Positions 29,140-38,731 of a stretch of DNA of 64,000 bases are shown here, piece after piece. The stretch covers positions 30,137 through 94,136 of the forward strand of contig JAIYDP010000497.1 of assembly GCA_027487435.1 (NCBI GenBank), written 5' to 3'. The stretch is from Verrucomicrobiaceae bacterium. Lineage in GTDB: Bacteria > Verrucomicrobiota > Verrucomicrobiia > Verrucomicrobiales > Akkermansiaceae. The notes beneath the pieces were generated by a model, which saw only the letters and a program-made list of their open reading frames with translations, made no database searches and was not told the DNA's origin. The translations under genes were made by a program, and so were the position numbers. Position 1 is the stretch's first letter. Each line of letters starts with the position of its first letter.

Positions 29140-30498
29140 TTATTTGCGAAGCCGCCATTGCGCTCGAATGGTTTGTGCTTTGGCTCCTGCTGCTGGACGC
29201 GGTACAAGAACGAAATCATCTGCCAGAATGGCATTTTCTGCGCCGAGGTATTCGTATTTTTCAGGATCGATGCGGCTTTCGAGAAAGGCAAGGAAAGGGC
29301 GTCCTCCGCGTTGAGAACCATTGGTGTTGATAGGCTCGTAGCTTTTCTCTCCTTGCAGCGGCTTGATTTCGAGAGAAATACCCGCATCGTCTTGCACGAG
29401 TTTTTGCGAGAAGGGCAGGGGAGCCTGCGCCATTTTCGCTGACCATGCGGGATCGCCGTAGAATGCCACCATGTCGCGATCAAACAACAGCCCTTTGCGG
29501 TCCATTGCGTTCAGATTTGCGCTGGTTTCCAATCGATGCACGAGGGCGAGTTGATTGGCGATGAAGGCTTCGGCGAAGGTGTAGCGCCCGGGTTGTTCGA
29601 CGAAATAATCCATCATACCCCAGCCCATGTAGCCATACCAAGTAGGTTCGACATATCCTGCCAGTTGTCGTACGCCAACGCTATGCATCCATGCCAGTGC
29701 CATCGCATCGGTGCCGTCCACGAGCCCCATCAAGCAATTGCCGCAGGGGAGATAGACCTTTGGGTTGTCGTTGCGCACAGGGTGTTCCTTGCGCTGCAAA
29801 TCGCGTCCGTAGATCACGCCATCGCGCGAGTGAAATGAGCCGTTTTTGTAGCTAAAGCCGGGCTGCCAGTCGCGGGTGGTGGCATGGCCGGAGGTGATGA
29901 TGAGATCGGTTTTTGGATTAGCAAAGGCGGCGGCTAATTCAGCGACGCTGTCATCATCGTCGAGCGGGAGTTCTTTCTCGGCTTCATCGACCTTTTTTAC
30001 AGAATGTCCACGTGGGGTCAATTCATCGAAGCATTCCGCTTCCTCGCACATGGTTGTGGCGATGCGCGTGCCGGAGACAGTGCGGCGGATTTCTAAGGGG
30101 TTCACTTCGTTAACAATCTTCATGGCATCATCGGCACTGCGACCGGTGATCACGCCCCAACGAGCATCGGTGTAGGGATCGGCATCGATCTGACGCATCA
30201 AGCGATGGAATTGATTGATGAATGCGCCATGGACCAGATCGCTGGTGCCGACGACCGCCACATCACGCGGATGGATTTTTTGCAGAGCGGGCAAGACTTC
30301 GCTTGGATCCTTTTCGTAAACTAAGACAGCGGCGTTATGCTTTTTAGCCAAAGCCTCAATCACCGCCTGCCATGGAGCTTGTTGGTGGGTGCTTTTCCAT
30401 GTGAGAATGGCATAAGATTCCGCAGCTGAAACGGCGGAGAAACAAGCACTAGCTACTAGCATAAAAGCGATAAGATGCATCGAATGTAACAGTCTCAT
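29140..30498 (-). CDS. Secreted protein with possible clan CD (gingipain/caspase-like) peptidase fold
   Basis: Signal peptide; His and Cys motifs TDLIITSGHATTRDW and VYLPCGNCLMGLVD in clan CD-like order. Confidence 0.5.
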   Translation of the reverse strand: MRLLHSMHLIAFMLVASACFSAVSAAESYAILTWKSTHQQAPWQAVIEALAKKHNAAVLVYEKDPSEVLPALQKIHPRDVAVVGTSDLVHGAFINQFHRLMRQIDADPYTDARWGVITGRSADDAMKIVNEVNPLEIRRTVSGTRIATTMCEEAECFDELTPRGHSVKKVDEAEKELPLDDDDSVAELAAAFANPKTDLIITSGHATTRDWQPGFSYKNGSFHSRDGVIYGRDLQRKEHPVRNDNPKVYLPCGNCLMGLVDGTDAMALAWMHSVGVRQLAGYVEPTWYGYMGWGMMDYFVEQPGRYTFAEAFIANQLALVHRLETSANLNAMDRKGLLFDRDMVAFYGDPAWSAKMAQAPLPFSQKLVQDDAGISLEIKPLQGEKSYEPINTNGSQRGGRPFLAFLESRIDPEKYEYLGAENAILADDFVLVPRPAAGAKAQTIRAQWRLRK

Positions 30499-30670
30499 GG
30501 GCTAAGAATGAAGGGATGGTAAAAATGCTGCAAGAACCGATTTTGAAAGTCTAAACGAAGTGGGCTTACACAAATACTAGCAGCTATTCTACAAGCTGCG
30601 GAATATCTTTATGAGCTCGACAGCCTAGACAACGTGACGGGATTTCGCTATACGCATACGCAAGCGTCCC

Positions 30671-30907
30671 ATGAATTTTGTATCCCGATTTTTTTCATCC
30701 TATGCGATCCAGATCCGTGGAGGGGAGGCTCGTTGTGTAAAAGGTACCATGTTAAGCCACGTGATCATGGATATTTCTTCGCTCGCAGCCGATTTCGGTC
30801 TTAAGGATGGGGAAATCTGGATCGACCAACTGGGGAAGGTAAGTTTTTCTAGCGGCATACCAAAAGAACTCCACCAGAGAATCAGAAATGTGCTTTTCTC
30901 GCAGTAA
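30671..30907 (+). CDS. DUF3634-like small protein
   Basis: IQIRGGEARCVKGTMLSHVIMDISSLAADFGLKDGEIWI pattern. Confidence 0.6.
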   Translation: MNFVSRFFSSYAIQIRGGEARCVKGTMLSHVIMDISSLAADFGLKDGEIWIDQLGKVSFSSGIPKELHQRIRNVLFSQ

Positions 30908-31076
30908 TTTCAGCATGTCCTATTTTGACCTATCATCTGAACAAACATCGAGCTTCAATCAAGCAAAGCGACCTGCTAGGCATCGAAGTCGAAGGGTAGT
31001 CGTATCAATCCTTGGGAAGCCAAGGGTAAATCCAAGTTAGGAGCGCTTGGCCTCATCATTTTGACAGCAATACACA

Positions 31077-31580
31077 ATGACATTTGATCCCTATACAAAG
31101 AGTTTGATTCCACAAACGGTGGGTTGGATGAGAGTTTTACGGCTTGGACTTTTTCTTAGCAGCATAGGCTGGGGCATTTCTTTCCTCTTTACGTTTTCCT
31201 CCTGGGGTTCGGCAGTTGATCACCTTTACGTGATGGGCGCTGGAATCATCGAATATCGCCCGCTACTAGACTATTGGCTGAAAATGGCATCCGCAACGTT
31301 TGGTTGCATTGGCATTGCTTCTGCTTTGGCCTGCCTCCTGCCTCGTCGGTTCGAAGGGTTGGTTTGGCTTCTCGGACCCTTTCATGCATTCATGGGAGTT
31401 GTGCTGACAGTGTCAGCCCTTTCGAACCATCTTAGCACGGATCGGCATCCTACCTTTGTCGCAGATATCTCGTTCTGCTTCCTCACCGCAGCGCTCATTT
31501 TGACCCCGATGATTTTCAGCTATCTACGCAATATGAGCCAAGAACAGCCTGTGGCCACTCCAGAAAATCACCAGCAGTGA
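31077..31580 (+). CDS. Hypothetical membrane protein
   Basis: ORF with four predicted TM stretches. Confidence 0.6.
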   Translation: MTFDPYTKSLIPQTVGWMRVLRLGLFLSSIGWGISFLFTFSSWGSAVDHLYVMGAGIIEYRPLLDYWLKMASATFGCIGIASALACLLPRRFEGLVWLLGPFHAFMGVVLTVSALSNHLSTDRHPTFVADISFCFLTAALILTPMIFSYLRNMSQEQPVATPENHQQ

Positions 31581-31627
31581 AGGTTTTTTTATCGACAGAA
31601 AGGTAATGGATTTTCACAGTAGAGGGT

Positions 31628-32488
31628 ATGATTGCGGGCATTGAATTGGGCGGAACGAAGACGGTGGTGGGTCTGGGAGATGGTCGTGGTCGAGTGCTGG
31701 AGCAGGTGAGATTTCCGACTACCTCACCGAGGGATACCATGGCGTGCGCTTGGACGTGGCTGCGAGATCGATTTGGCAAGTCTGGCCCTGCTGTTCTGGG
31801 GGTGGCATCATTTGGGCCGATACAGTTGGATCGGCAGGCTCTCGATTTTGGGGTTTATCTCACGACACCGAAACCTGGATGGCAGGGTTTTTCTTTGGAG
31901 GAATCGCTTCGTGAGGCGTTTCCCGAATGTCGAATGGTGCTGGAAACAGATGTGAATGCGGCATTGTTAGCAGAGCTGCGCTATGGAGCAGCGAAGGGTA
32001 TGCGTGATGTGGTATATCTGACCATTGGAACGGGGATTGGGGCGGGGATTTCTGTGAATGGTCAGTTGGTGCATGGCACACTGCATCCAGAGATGGGGCA
32101 TTTGCGGGTGCCTCGGCATGAGAATGACACGTTTGCAGGGTCTTGTCCGTATCATCGGGATTGCTGGGAGGGGCTAGCGAGTGGGGTGGCAATGGAGCAA
32201 CGATGGGGCGTGGCGGCGAAAGATTTGCCTCCCGATCATCCGGCTTGGGAGATGGAGGCGTGGTATCTGGCGCAGGGGATTCTGGCAGCGATTGCAATCT
32301 TGTCGCCGCAACGTGTCATCCTCGGTGGCGGTGTGCCGCAGGCTACTGGGTTGGTAGCTGCTACATCACGTCACCTCGATCAGCTGGGAAATGGCTACTT
32401 TGATGCCCCGGGCAATCGACTATGCCTGCCCGCTTTGGCGCAGGACGCAGGGCTCATAGGTGCGATAGAGCTAGCTGTAGCGGGTTAG
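31628..32488 (+). CDS. ROK-family sugar kinase (fructokinase-like)
   Basis: GIELGGTKTVVGLG, ETDVNAALLAE, TIGTGIGAGISVNGQLVHG, CPYHRDCWEGLASG (zinc motif). Confidence 0.9.
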   Translation: MIAGIELGGTKTVVGLGDGRGRVLEQVRFPTTSPRDTMACAWTWLRDRFGKSGPAVLGVASFGPIQLDRQALDFGVYLTTPKPGWQGFSLEESLREAFPECRMVLETDVNAALLAELRYGAAKGMRDVVYLTIGTGIGAGISVNGQLVHGTLHPEMGHLRVPRHENDTFAGSCPYHRDCWEGLASGVAMEQRWGVAAKDLPPDHPAWEMEAWYLAQGILAAIAILSPQRVILGGGVPQATGLVAATSRHLDQLGNGYFDAPGNRLCLPALAQDAGLIGAIELAVAG

Positions 32489-32683
32489 GGTGATTGTTTT
32501 CGATCCATACGTGGAGAGGAAGCGAGGTCGATGTCGAGCTATGCCGCAGTGATGGCGTTTGGTCAATTTTCCCTATTGAAATTCATGCTGATCGAGTTAC
32601 TCAAATGGCACTAAAAAAGGTTCGATAAATATATTTTTTAAAGCTGAAAGATTGGCGTGTGATTTCAAGTTTGGATCACTGGA

Positions 32684-35600
32684 ATGAATTTCATTCCGAA
32701 TATGAAAACAAATAGCGCCCCTTGGGCAAAAGGAATCGTTCGCATTGCGAAATCAATCATCCGCTTCATCGCACTTGTCGTGAGTGCTTTGATCGGAATA
32801 TGGCAGCCACCGAAATGGATGAGCTGGATCACAGGGAAAACCATGGCTATCTTGGTAAAACGTCCGCGAACGTGGGCAGGCCTTGCATTAGGCGCTATGG
32901 TCATCACTTTCGGCTTGCTAGAGTGGCAGCGGTGGTGGGAGTTGCATCGCCCGCGAGAACGCCAGCTCGTGGCGAAGCGTGAGCTACGTTTGTCGATTTT
33001 GGTACCGCAGGAAACGACGTGGTCGGGCGGTAAGCCGACGCATGGAGCACTAAGCATTACTTTTAGCGATGCTGCCGCGCCGCTGGAGAAGATCAAGCAG
33101 GTGGTAACGGATACTGTGGAAATGAAACCAGCCGTTGCTGGGACGTTGACGTGGGAGAGTGATCGGATGTTGGTATTTATGCCACAACAAGAATGGCAAG
33201 CAGGTCAGAGTTATTCGGTGAAAGTGAACTCGGCGGTGTTTCCTGAAGAAGTCGTCTTGGCCAAGCCTGAGGCGACGTTTTCCATGCCCGCACTGCGTGT
33301 GGCGGTAGAGGAATACAAATTTTACACGCAACCGGATCAACCAGAGGTGCATCAGTTGACCGCAACGTTGCGATCGAACTACGCGCTGACGCAACAAGAA
33401 TTGCAGGCGCAAATTTCTCTGCAATCGATGGCAGAGAAACCTGAAGCATTTGCTGGTAAGGCACCGACGTTTTCGTTGACTGCGAGTGATGCTCCTAACT
33501 TGTGGTATTTGCGCAGTGCACGAGTGATCGTTCCGGCGCAATCCGAGGAGGTAAAAATCACGATTGGAAAACAACTCCGTGCCACCAGTGGTGGTGTGAA
33601 TCTTGCCAATGATGTGGTGGCCAAGGCCATCGTGCCGGATAAATTTTCCGCCATGCGCATCACCAACGATACCGGTGCGCAGATCGTCAAAAATGAACAA
33701 GGGGAACCCAAGCAGTTTTTGAGCTTCGGCACCAGTCTTGGTGTGTCTCCGCTAGCGTTGGCGAAAAATGTGAAGTTGTGGCGTTTGACTCCCGCCGATG
33801 ATCAAGAGTTGCGGGATGAGCGAAAAACCGAGAATGATGTGACAGATGCGATGTTAGCACGAGCCAAAGTGATTCCGTTAGAGCGGGTGATGGCGGAAGA
33901 CGAATCGCCTTACCCCAGTCTCCATACCTATCAATTCTTCTCGCCAGAGAAGGGCAGGTTGTTTTGTAAGATCGATGAAGGTTTTGAAGCGTTAGGTGGG
34001 TTTGCCCTGGCGAATTCGTATCGCAAGTTTGTCTCGGTGCCATCGTATCCGCTCGAGCTTGAGTGGACGGGCAAAGGAAATATCATTGCGCTGCAAGGAG
34101 AAAAAACCATCCAATTCAAAACGCGTGGGGTGAGTTTTATTCAGGTGACGTGCGGACGTGTGCGTGCTGCGGAAATCAATCACATGGTCACACAGAACGA
34201 TTATGGTGATTTTTCTGATCCATCGCTCGACAGCGGTTTCAGTAAGGATAACATTGTTCGTAGTCAGACGTTCATCATTCGAGTGGACAAGAAAAACGAT
34301 TGGGATGCTTGTTTTACCGCCTTCGATTTGAGCAAAGCGATGGCTACTGCTGATCCTAGCGATACGGAGTCATCGCGCGGGTTGTTTTTTATCGAAGCAC
34401 AAGCGGCTTATCCCTTGTTGCCAGTCGAGCAAGATACGTCGGTTAGTTCTCGCGTCGAGGAAGCGGAACGCGACTGGGAGTGGCAGTATGAGAGAGAAGA
34501 TTATTATGAAATCGATGAGAATGCCCAAGAAAAACGCTGCGTGAATCTGGATGGAACGATCGTTCCTGCGAGTGATTGGTTTGCCGATGTGAAACCCGGT
34601 GGGAAAGTGCAATGGCAGTTGCTGAGTGAGGAGGCGCGACGCTTCGTGATGATCACGGATCTCGGATTGTTAGTCAAAACGAATGCCGATGCGAGTCGCG
34701 ATGTGTTTGTGATGTCGCTACGAGGTCAAGTTCCAGTTGCGGGAGCAAAGGTGACCATGCTGTCACGAAATGGCAGTGCCCTTGCGGAAGGCATCACAGA
34801 TGCACTTGGGCGTGCTTCATTACCGAAACCGCTCGTTCCGGCAAAAGAAAAGCAAGCTGTGGCGGTCGTGGTGCGTGATGGCGCGGACATGTCTTACATC
34901 CCGCTACGCCCTGGGCAATTGCCGGCGATGGATTATTCGCGTTACGATGTGGATGGCGTGATGAGTTCGCGCACGAAAGCTGTGGAAGCTCATGTGTTTA
35001 CCGAGCGTGGGGTCTATCGGCCAGGCGATGCAGTGCATTTTGCCGGGATTGTCAAACGGCGAGATTGGCAATCAGTGATCGAAGGCTTGCCAGTGCGCGC
35101 GATGTTGCGCGATAGTGAAGGAAATACAATTGCCTCGTCCGATTTCCAATTGCCGATTGATGGATTGGTGGAAGGCAAATTCACCACCGCCGAAAATCAT
35201 CCAACGGGAGTGTATGAACTTTCCTTGTGGGTGAGGTATGAAGGCGATAATGGTGTGCGCTTTTTGTTAGGGCGAACGGCAATACGCGTGGAAGATTTCC
35301 GTCCTGATCGCATGAAAATGAAGGTCGAATTTTCACCAGCTTTGGCAAGTGGTTGGGTCAAGCCCGAGGATCTTACCGCGCAACTTACGGTCGAAAACTT
35401 ATTCGGCGCTCCAGCGGGTGAACGCCGAGTAAAAGGATCGATGTCCCTACAGCCTGCAGACTTTCGTTTTGCGGCATGGCCGAGTTATCAATTTTATGAT
35501 ACTTCGCTGTCGAAATCACAATCGATCGCAGGCAAGAATGTGGAGCTAGGAGAGGTGACGACTTCACCGCAAGGCAAGGCTAACATGGCCTTGAGCTTAT

Positions 35601-38600
35601 CGTCGATCGATCAAGTGAATTTCCGTGTGACATTGCAACTGGAAGCCTTTGAGAGTGATGGTGGACACGGCGTGCGTGAGGCGAGGAGTTTTCTCGTGTC
35701 GCCAAGAGACACGGTGGTGGGATATTCTGCTGATTGTCAGTTGGACTATTTGGGGAAAGACACAGGAGGCAAAGTTAGGATCATTGCGATCGATCAAAAT
35801 TTGCAGGCGGTGGCGCTCGAAGGGTTGCGTTACAGGGTCAATGAAACAAAGTATGTTTCTGTCCTGCGCAAAGACGAAAGTGGTAGCATGATTTATGAAT
35901 CCCAACCGCGAACGGTTTTGGTGAGCGAGGAGAAAGATCTGCGTTGGCAAGCTGGACCTAACGAGTTGTTAATCGACACCAGCAAGGTGGGGGCATTTCA
36001 GTGGCAAGTCTTGAATCAGAGTGATGAAGTCATTTGTCAATTTTCCTATCGTGTTGTAGGCAAAGGCGATGAAAGTCGAAGTCTTGAACGCGAGGCGGAG
36101 TTATCGGTGACTCTAGCAAACGCTCAGGTGCAAGCCGGTGGAGAAGTGGAAATTTCTATTGTCGCGCCCTATGTCGGATCTGGACTGATCACCCTAGAGC
36201 GCGAGAAGGTTTTGTATGCGCATTGGTTCGTAGCCGATAGCAAAACTAGCGTGCAGAAGGTAAAAATTCCCGAAGGTTTGGAGGGGACGGTGTATTGCAA
36301 CGTGTCTTTCGTTCGCTCCATGGATTCGCCCGATGTGCTCATGACTCCGTTGAGTTACGCAACTCATCCTCTGACGATACTGCCAGTGAATCGCATGATT
36401 CAAGTGAGCCTTTCAGCGCCAAAAGAAGTGCGACCTGGGCAAACTCTAACGATGAACTACAGCACCGACAAGCCGACGCGCATCATCGTGTATGCGGTGG
36501 ATGAGGGGATTCACCAAATCACTCGCTACAAACGACCAGAACCATTGGATTTCTTTTTCCGCAAACAAGCCCTTGAGGTTCGGACACAGCAGTGGTTCGA
36601 CTTGTTGTTGCCTGAGTATCGATTTCTCAAACAAAACTCCGCCTTTGGTGGAGACGGCGACGGTGAACTTGGCGCGCTTTCTTTGAGCTTGAATCCGTTC
36701 AAGCGCAAGCGCGATGCGCCGGTCGTGTGGTGGTCGGGTATTCAAAGTGCCGACTCTTCTGTTAGGGAACTACGATATCAGGTACCAGACTATTTTTCAG
36801 GTTCACTTACCATCATGGCAGTTGCTGTCAATGAAGTGCGGGCAGGTTCCGCTCAAGCATCGACCTTGGTGCGTGCGCCGTTGGTGCTAACGCCGAACAC
36901 GCCGACAAGTGTTACGCCTGGCGATGAATTTGTGGTTTCCGTCACGGTAACGAATCTCATCGAAGCGCCAAATCCTGCCGAGATTGGTTTGCGCATCGAA
37001 ACATCAAGCCATTTGCAAGTTATGGGCGATGCTGTAGCGACAGTGATTTGTGAAACCTCTCGCGAGGTTACGAAACGCTTCCGCGTCAAGGCTCTGGATT
37101 CGCTCGGATCGGCAAGCATCAAGTTCCATGCGAAATCTGGTAGCGAAACTGCGCTGCGTACAGAAACGATGAGTGTGCGTCCAGCATCGACATTTCGCAC
37201 GCAAGTGCGCAGTGCTTATGTGCGAACCAAGAAGCATGAACAAGCTGTGACTCGCAGCATGTATGATGCGTATCGTCGCAATGAAGTGGTGGCATCGCCT
37301 CTGCCTGTCGTTCTTGCGCTTGGCATGCGCGACTACATGCAAAGCTATGCCTACGATTGCACCGAACAGATTACTAGTAAGGGTTTGACCCTTTTGTCGT
37401 ATCGGGCGATGAAAGAATTGCCGCAAGAAGAGCTTGCTGCGTCACAAACGATCAATGGAATCATCGAACAATTGCAGCGTCGTCAAAGCAATAGTGGCGG
37501 CTTTGGCTATTGGCAGGGAAGCACGAGCGAAAGTGATGACTTCCTTAATGTGTATGTGATGCACTTTTTGTTAGAGGCCAAAGACGCAGGCTTTGCCATA
37601 CCTCATCAATTGATGGAGCGGGGGAATGACAAGCTCAAAGCCATTTGCTCTTCGGGCGAAATCGCAAATCTTGCCATGGCTGATCGAAAAGCGTATGCCA
37701 TCTATCTGCTGACACGCCAAGGCCAGCGCCCGAATGCTTTGCTTTCGTTGCGTGATTCTCTCCATCGAACCAAAGAGGGAACGTGGGAGACGAGGCTTTG
37801 TGGAAGTTTTCTTGCTGCCACATATCAGCTTCAACAAAAGACCAAAGAAGCTGAGGTGATCGTGAAAACATGGAAGCTTGCGGCAGCGGAAGAGTATTCC
37901 AGTGCCAAAGATAAATGGTCGAACGTGGAAGTCGATCGATTGTTGTCCTTTGCCATTCGCGCGCGGCATTTTCCTAATGCAGTGAAGGACTACGGATATG
38001 CAGATTGGCAGAAGCTCTATGGTGTCCTTTGGCAAGAAAGCTACAATACCATTACTGCGGCATACGCCACACTCGGCATGAATGAGTTTGTCAAAGTGGT
38101 CAAAGGCAATGGCTTTCGCTTTGAGATCGATGCGCTGCCACGTGATGGTTCTGCGCCATTGTCGTTGGTGAAAAGCGATGCCATTTTCGCTCAGGCTTCG
38201 TTTGCTGATGCGACAAAGGCGATCAGCTTTCGCTTGGAACAAAATGATGGCGATCAAGGTTTGTTCTATCAAGTGGTGGAAGAAGGATTTGATCGAGGAC
38301 TTCCCACGAAGCCGCAGCGAGATGGTATCGAAGTCTATCGGGAATTTTCGACAATGGATGGCAAGCCGGTCCAGACGCTGCTCGTCGGCGACTCTGTGAA
38401 AGTCACCTTGCGCGTGCGCAACATCAGCGCCATCCCTTTGGGAAATCTTGCGATGACTGATCTGCTGCCAGGAGGTTTCTCCTTAGAGCCAAACACGCTG
38501 ACACCGGGAGTCAATACCCAGCCTGGAACGGAGAGAGTTGATTTGCGCGAGGATCGCAATGTGTTTTTCTTTACCCTGCAAGGGGCGAAGGATCTGACGA

Positions 38601-38731
38601 TCGAATACGTCCTGCGTGCCACGTGTGCGGGTGATTTTGTCGTTCCACCTCTCTATGCCGAGTCCATGTATGACCGCGGAATCAATGGAGTTGGTTTGGG
38701 AAGGCGGATTAGCGTCAATTCACGCGAGTGA
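32684..38731 (+). CDS. Bacterial alpha-2-macroglobulin family protein with thioester motif
   Basis: 2015 aa; MG-like domains; YAYDCTEQITSKG contains CxEQ thioester motif; followed by pbpC. The real start may be the ATG at 32702. Confidence 0.9.
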   Translation: MNFIPNMKTNSAPWAKGIVRIAKSIIRFIALVVSALIGIWQPPKWMSWITGKTMAILVKRPRTWAGLALGAMVITFGLLEWQRWWELHRPRERQLVAKRELRLSILVPQETTWSGGKPTHGALSITFSDAAAPLEKIKQVVTDTVEMKPAVAGTLTWESDRMLVFMPQQEWQAGQSYSVKVNSAVFPEEVVLAKPEATFSMPALRVAVEEYKFYTQPDQPEVHQLTATLRSNYALTQQELQAQISLQSMAEKPEAFAGKAPTFSLTASDAPNLWYLRSARVIVPAQSEEVKITIGKQLRATSGGVNLANDVVAKAIVPDKFSAMRITNDTGAQIVKNEQGEPKQFLSFGTSLGVSPLALAKNVKLWRLTPADDQELRDERKTENDVTDAMLARAKVIPLERVMAEDESPYPSLHTYQFFSPEKGRLFCKIDEGFEALGGFALANSYRKFVSVPSYPLELEWTGKGNIIALQGEKTIQFKTRGVSFIQVTCGRVRAAEINHMVTQNDYGDFSDPSLDSGFSKDNIVRSQTFIIRVDKKNDWDACFTAFDLSKAMATADPSDTESSRGLFFIEAQAAYPLLPVEQDTSVSSRVEEAERDWEWQYEREDYYEIDENAQEKRCVNLDGTIVPASDWFADVKPGGKVQWQLLSEEARRFVMITDLGLLVKTNADASRDVFVMSLRGQVPVAGAKVTMLSRNGSALAEGITDALGRASLPKPLVPAKEKQAVAVVVRDGADMSYIPLRPGQLPAMDYSRYDVDGVMSSRTKAVEAHVFTERGVYRPGDAVHFAGIVKRRDWQSVIEGLPVRAMLRDSEGNTIASSDFQLPIDGLVEGKFTTAENHPTGVYELSLWVRYEGDNGVRFLLGRTAIRVEDFRPDRMKMKVEFSPALASGWVKPEDLTAQLTVENLFGAPAGERRVKGSMSLQPADFRFAAWPSYQFYDTSLSKSQSIAGKNVELGEVTTSPQGKANMALSLSSIDQVNFRVTLQLEAFESDGGHGVREARSFLVSPRDTVVGYSADCQLDYLGKDTGGKVRIIAIDQNLQAVALEGLRYRVNETKYVSVLRKDESGSMIYESQPRTVLVSEEKDLRWQAGPNELLIDTSKVGAFQWQVLNQSDEVICQFSYRVVGKGDESRSLEREAELSVTLANAQVQAGGEVEISIVAPYVGSGLITLEREKVLYAHWFVADSKTSVQKVKIPEGLEGTVYCNVSFVRSMDSPDVLMTPLSYATHPLTILPVNRMIQVSLSAPKEVRPGQTLTMNYSTDKPTRIIVYAVDEGIHQITRYKRPEPLDFFFRKQALEVRTQQWFDLLLPEYRFLKQNSAFGGDGDGELGALSLSLNPFKRKRDAPVVWWSGIQSADSSVRELRYQVPDYFSGSLTIMAVAVNEVRAGSAQASTLVRAPLVLTPNTPTSVTPGDEFVVSVTVTNLIEAPNPAEIGLRIETSSHLQVMGDAVATVICETSREVTKRFRVKALDSLGSASIKFHAKSGSETALRTETMSVRPASTFRTQVRSAYVRTKKHEQAVTRSMYDAYRRNEVVASPLPVVLALGMRDYMQSYAYDCTEQITSKGLTLLSYRAMKELPQEELAASQTINGIIEQLQRRQSNSGGFGYWQGSTSESDDFLNVYVMHFLLEAKDAGFAIPHQLMERGNDKLKAICSSGEIANLAMADRKAYAIYLLTRQGQRPNALLSLRDSLHRTKEGTWETRLCGSFLAATYQLQQKTKEAEVIVKTWKLAAAEEYSSAKDKWSNVEVDRLLSFAIRARHFPNAVKDYGYADWQKLYGVLWQESYNTITAAYATLGMNEFVKVVKGNGFRFEIDALPRDGSAPLSLVKSDAIFAQASFADATKAISFRLEQNDGDQGLFYQVVEEGFDRGLPTKPQRDGIEVYREFSTMDGKPVQTLLVGDSVKVTLRVRNISAIPLGNLAMTDLLPGGFSLEPNTLTPGVNTQPGTERVDLREDRNVFFFTLQGAKDLTIEYVLRATCAGDFVVPPLYAESMYDRGINGVGLGRRISVNSRE

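Noticed and set aside
30541-30670. Possible small RNA or tRNA in the intergenic region
   Set aside because: Only a short stem (GCAGCT...AAGCTGC) is visible; no tRNA-like cloverleaf or T-loop sequence was found.
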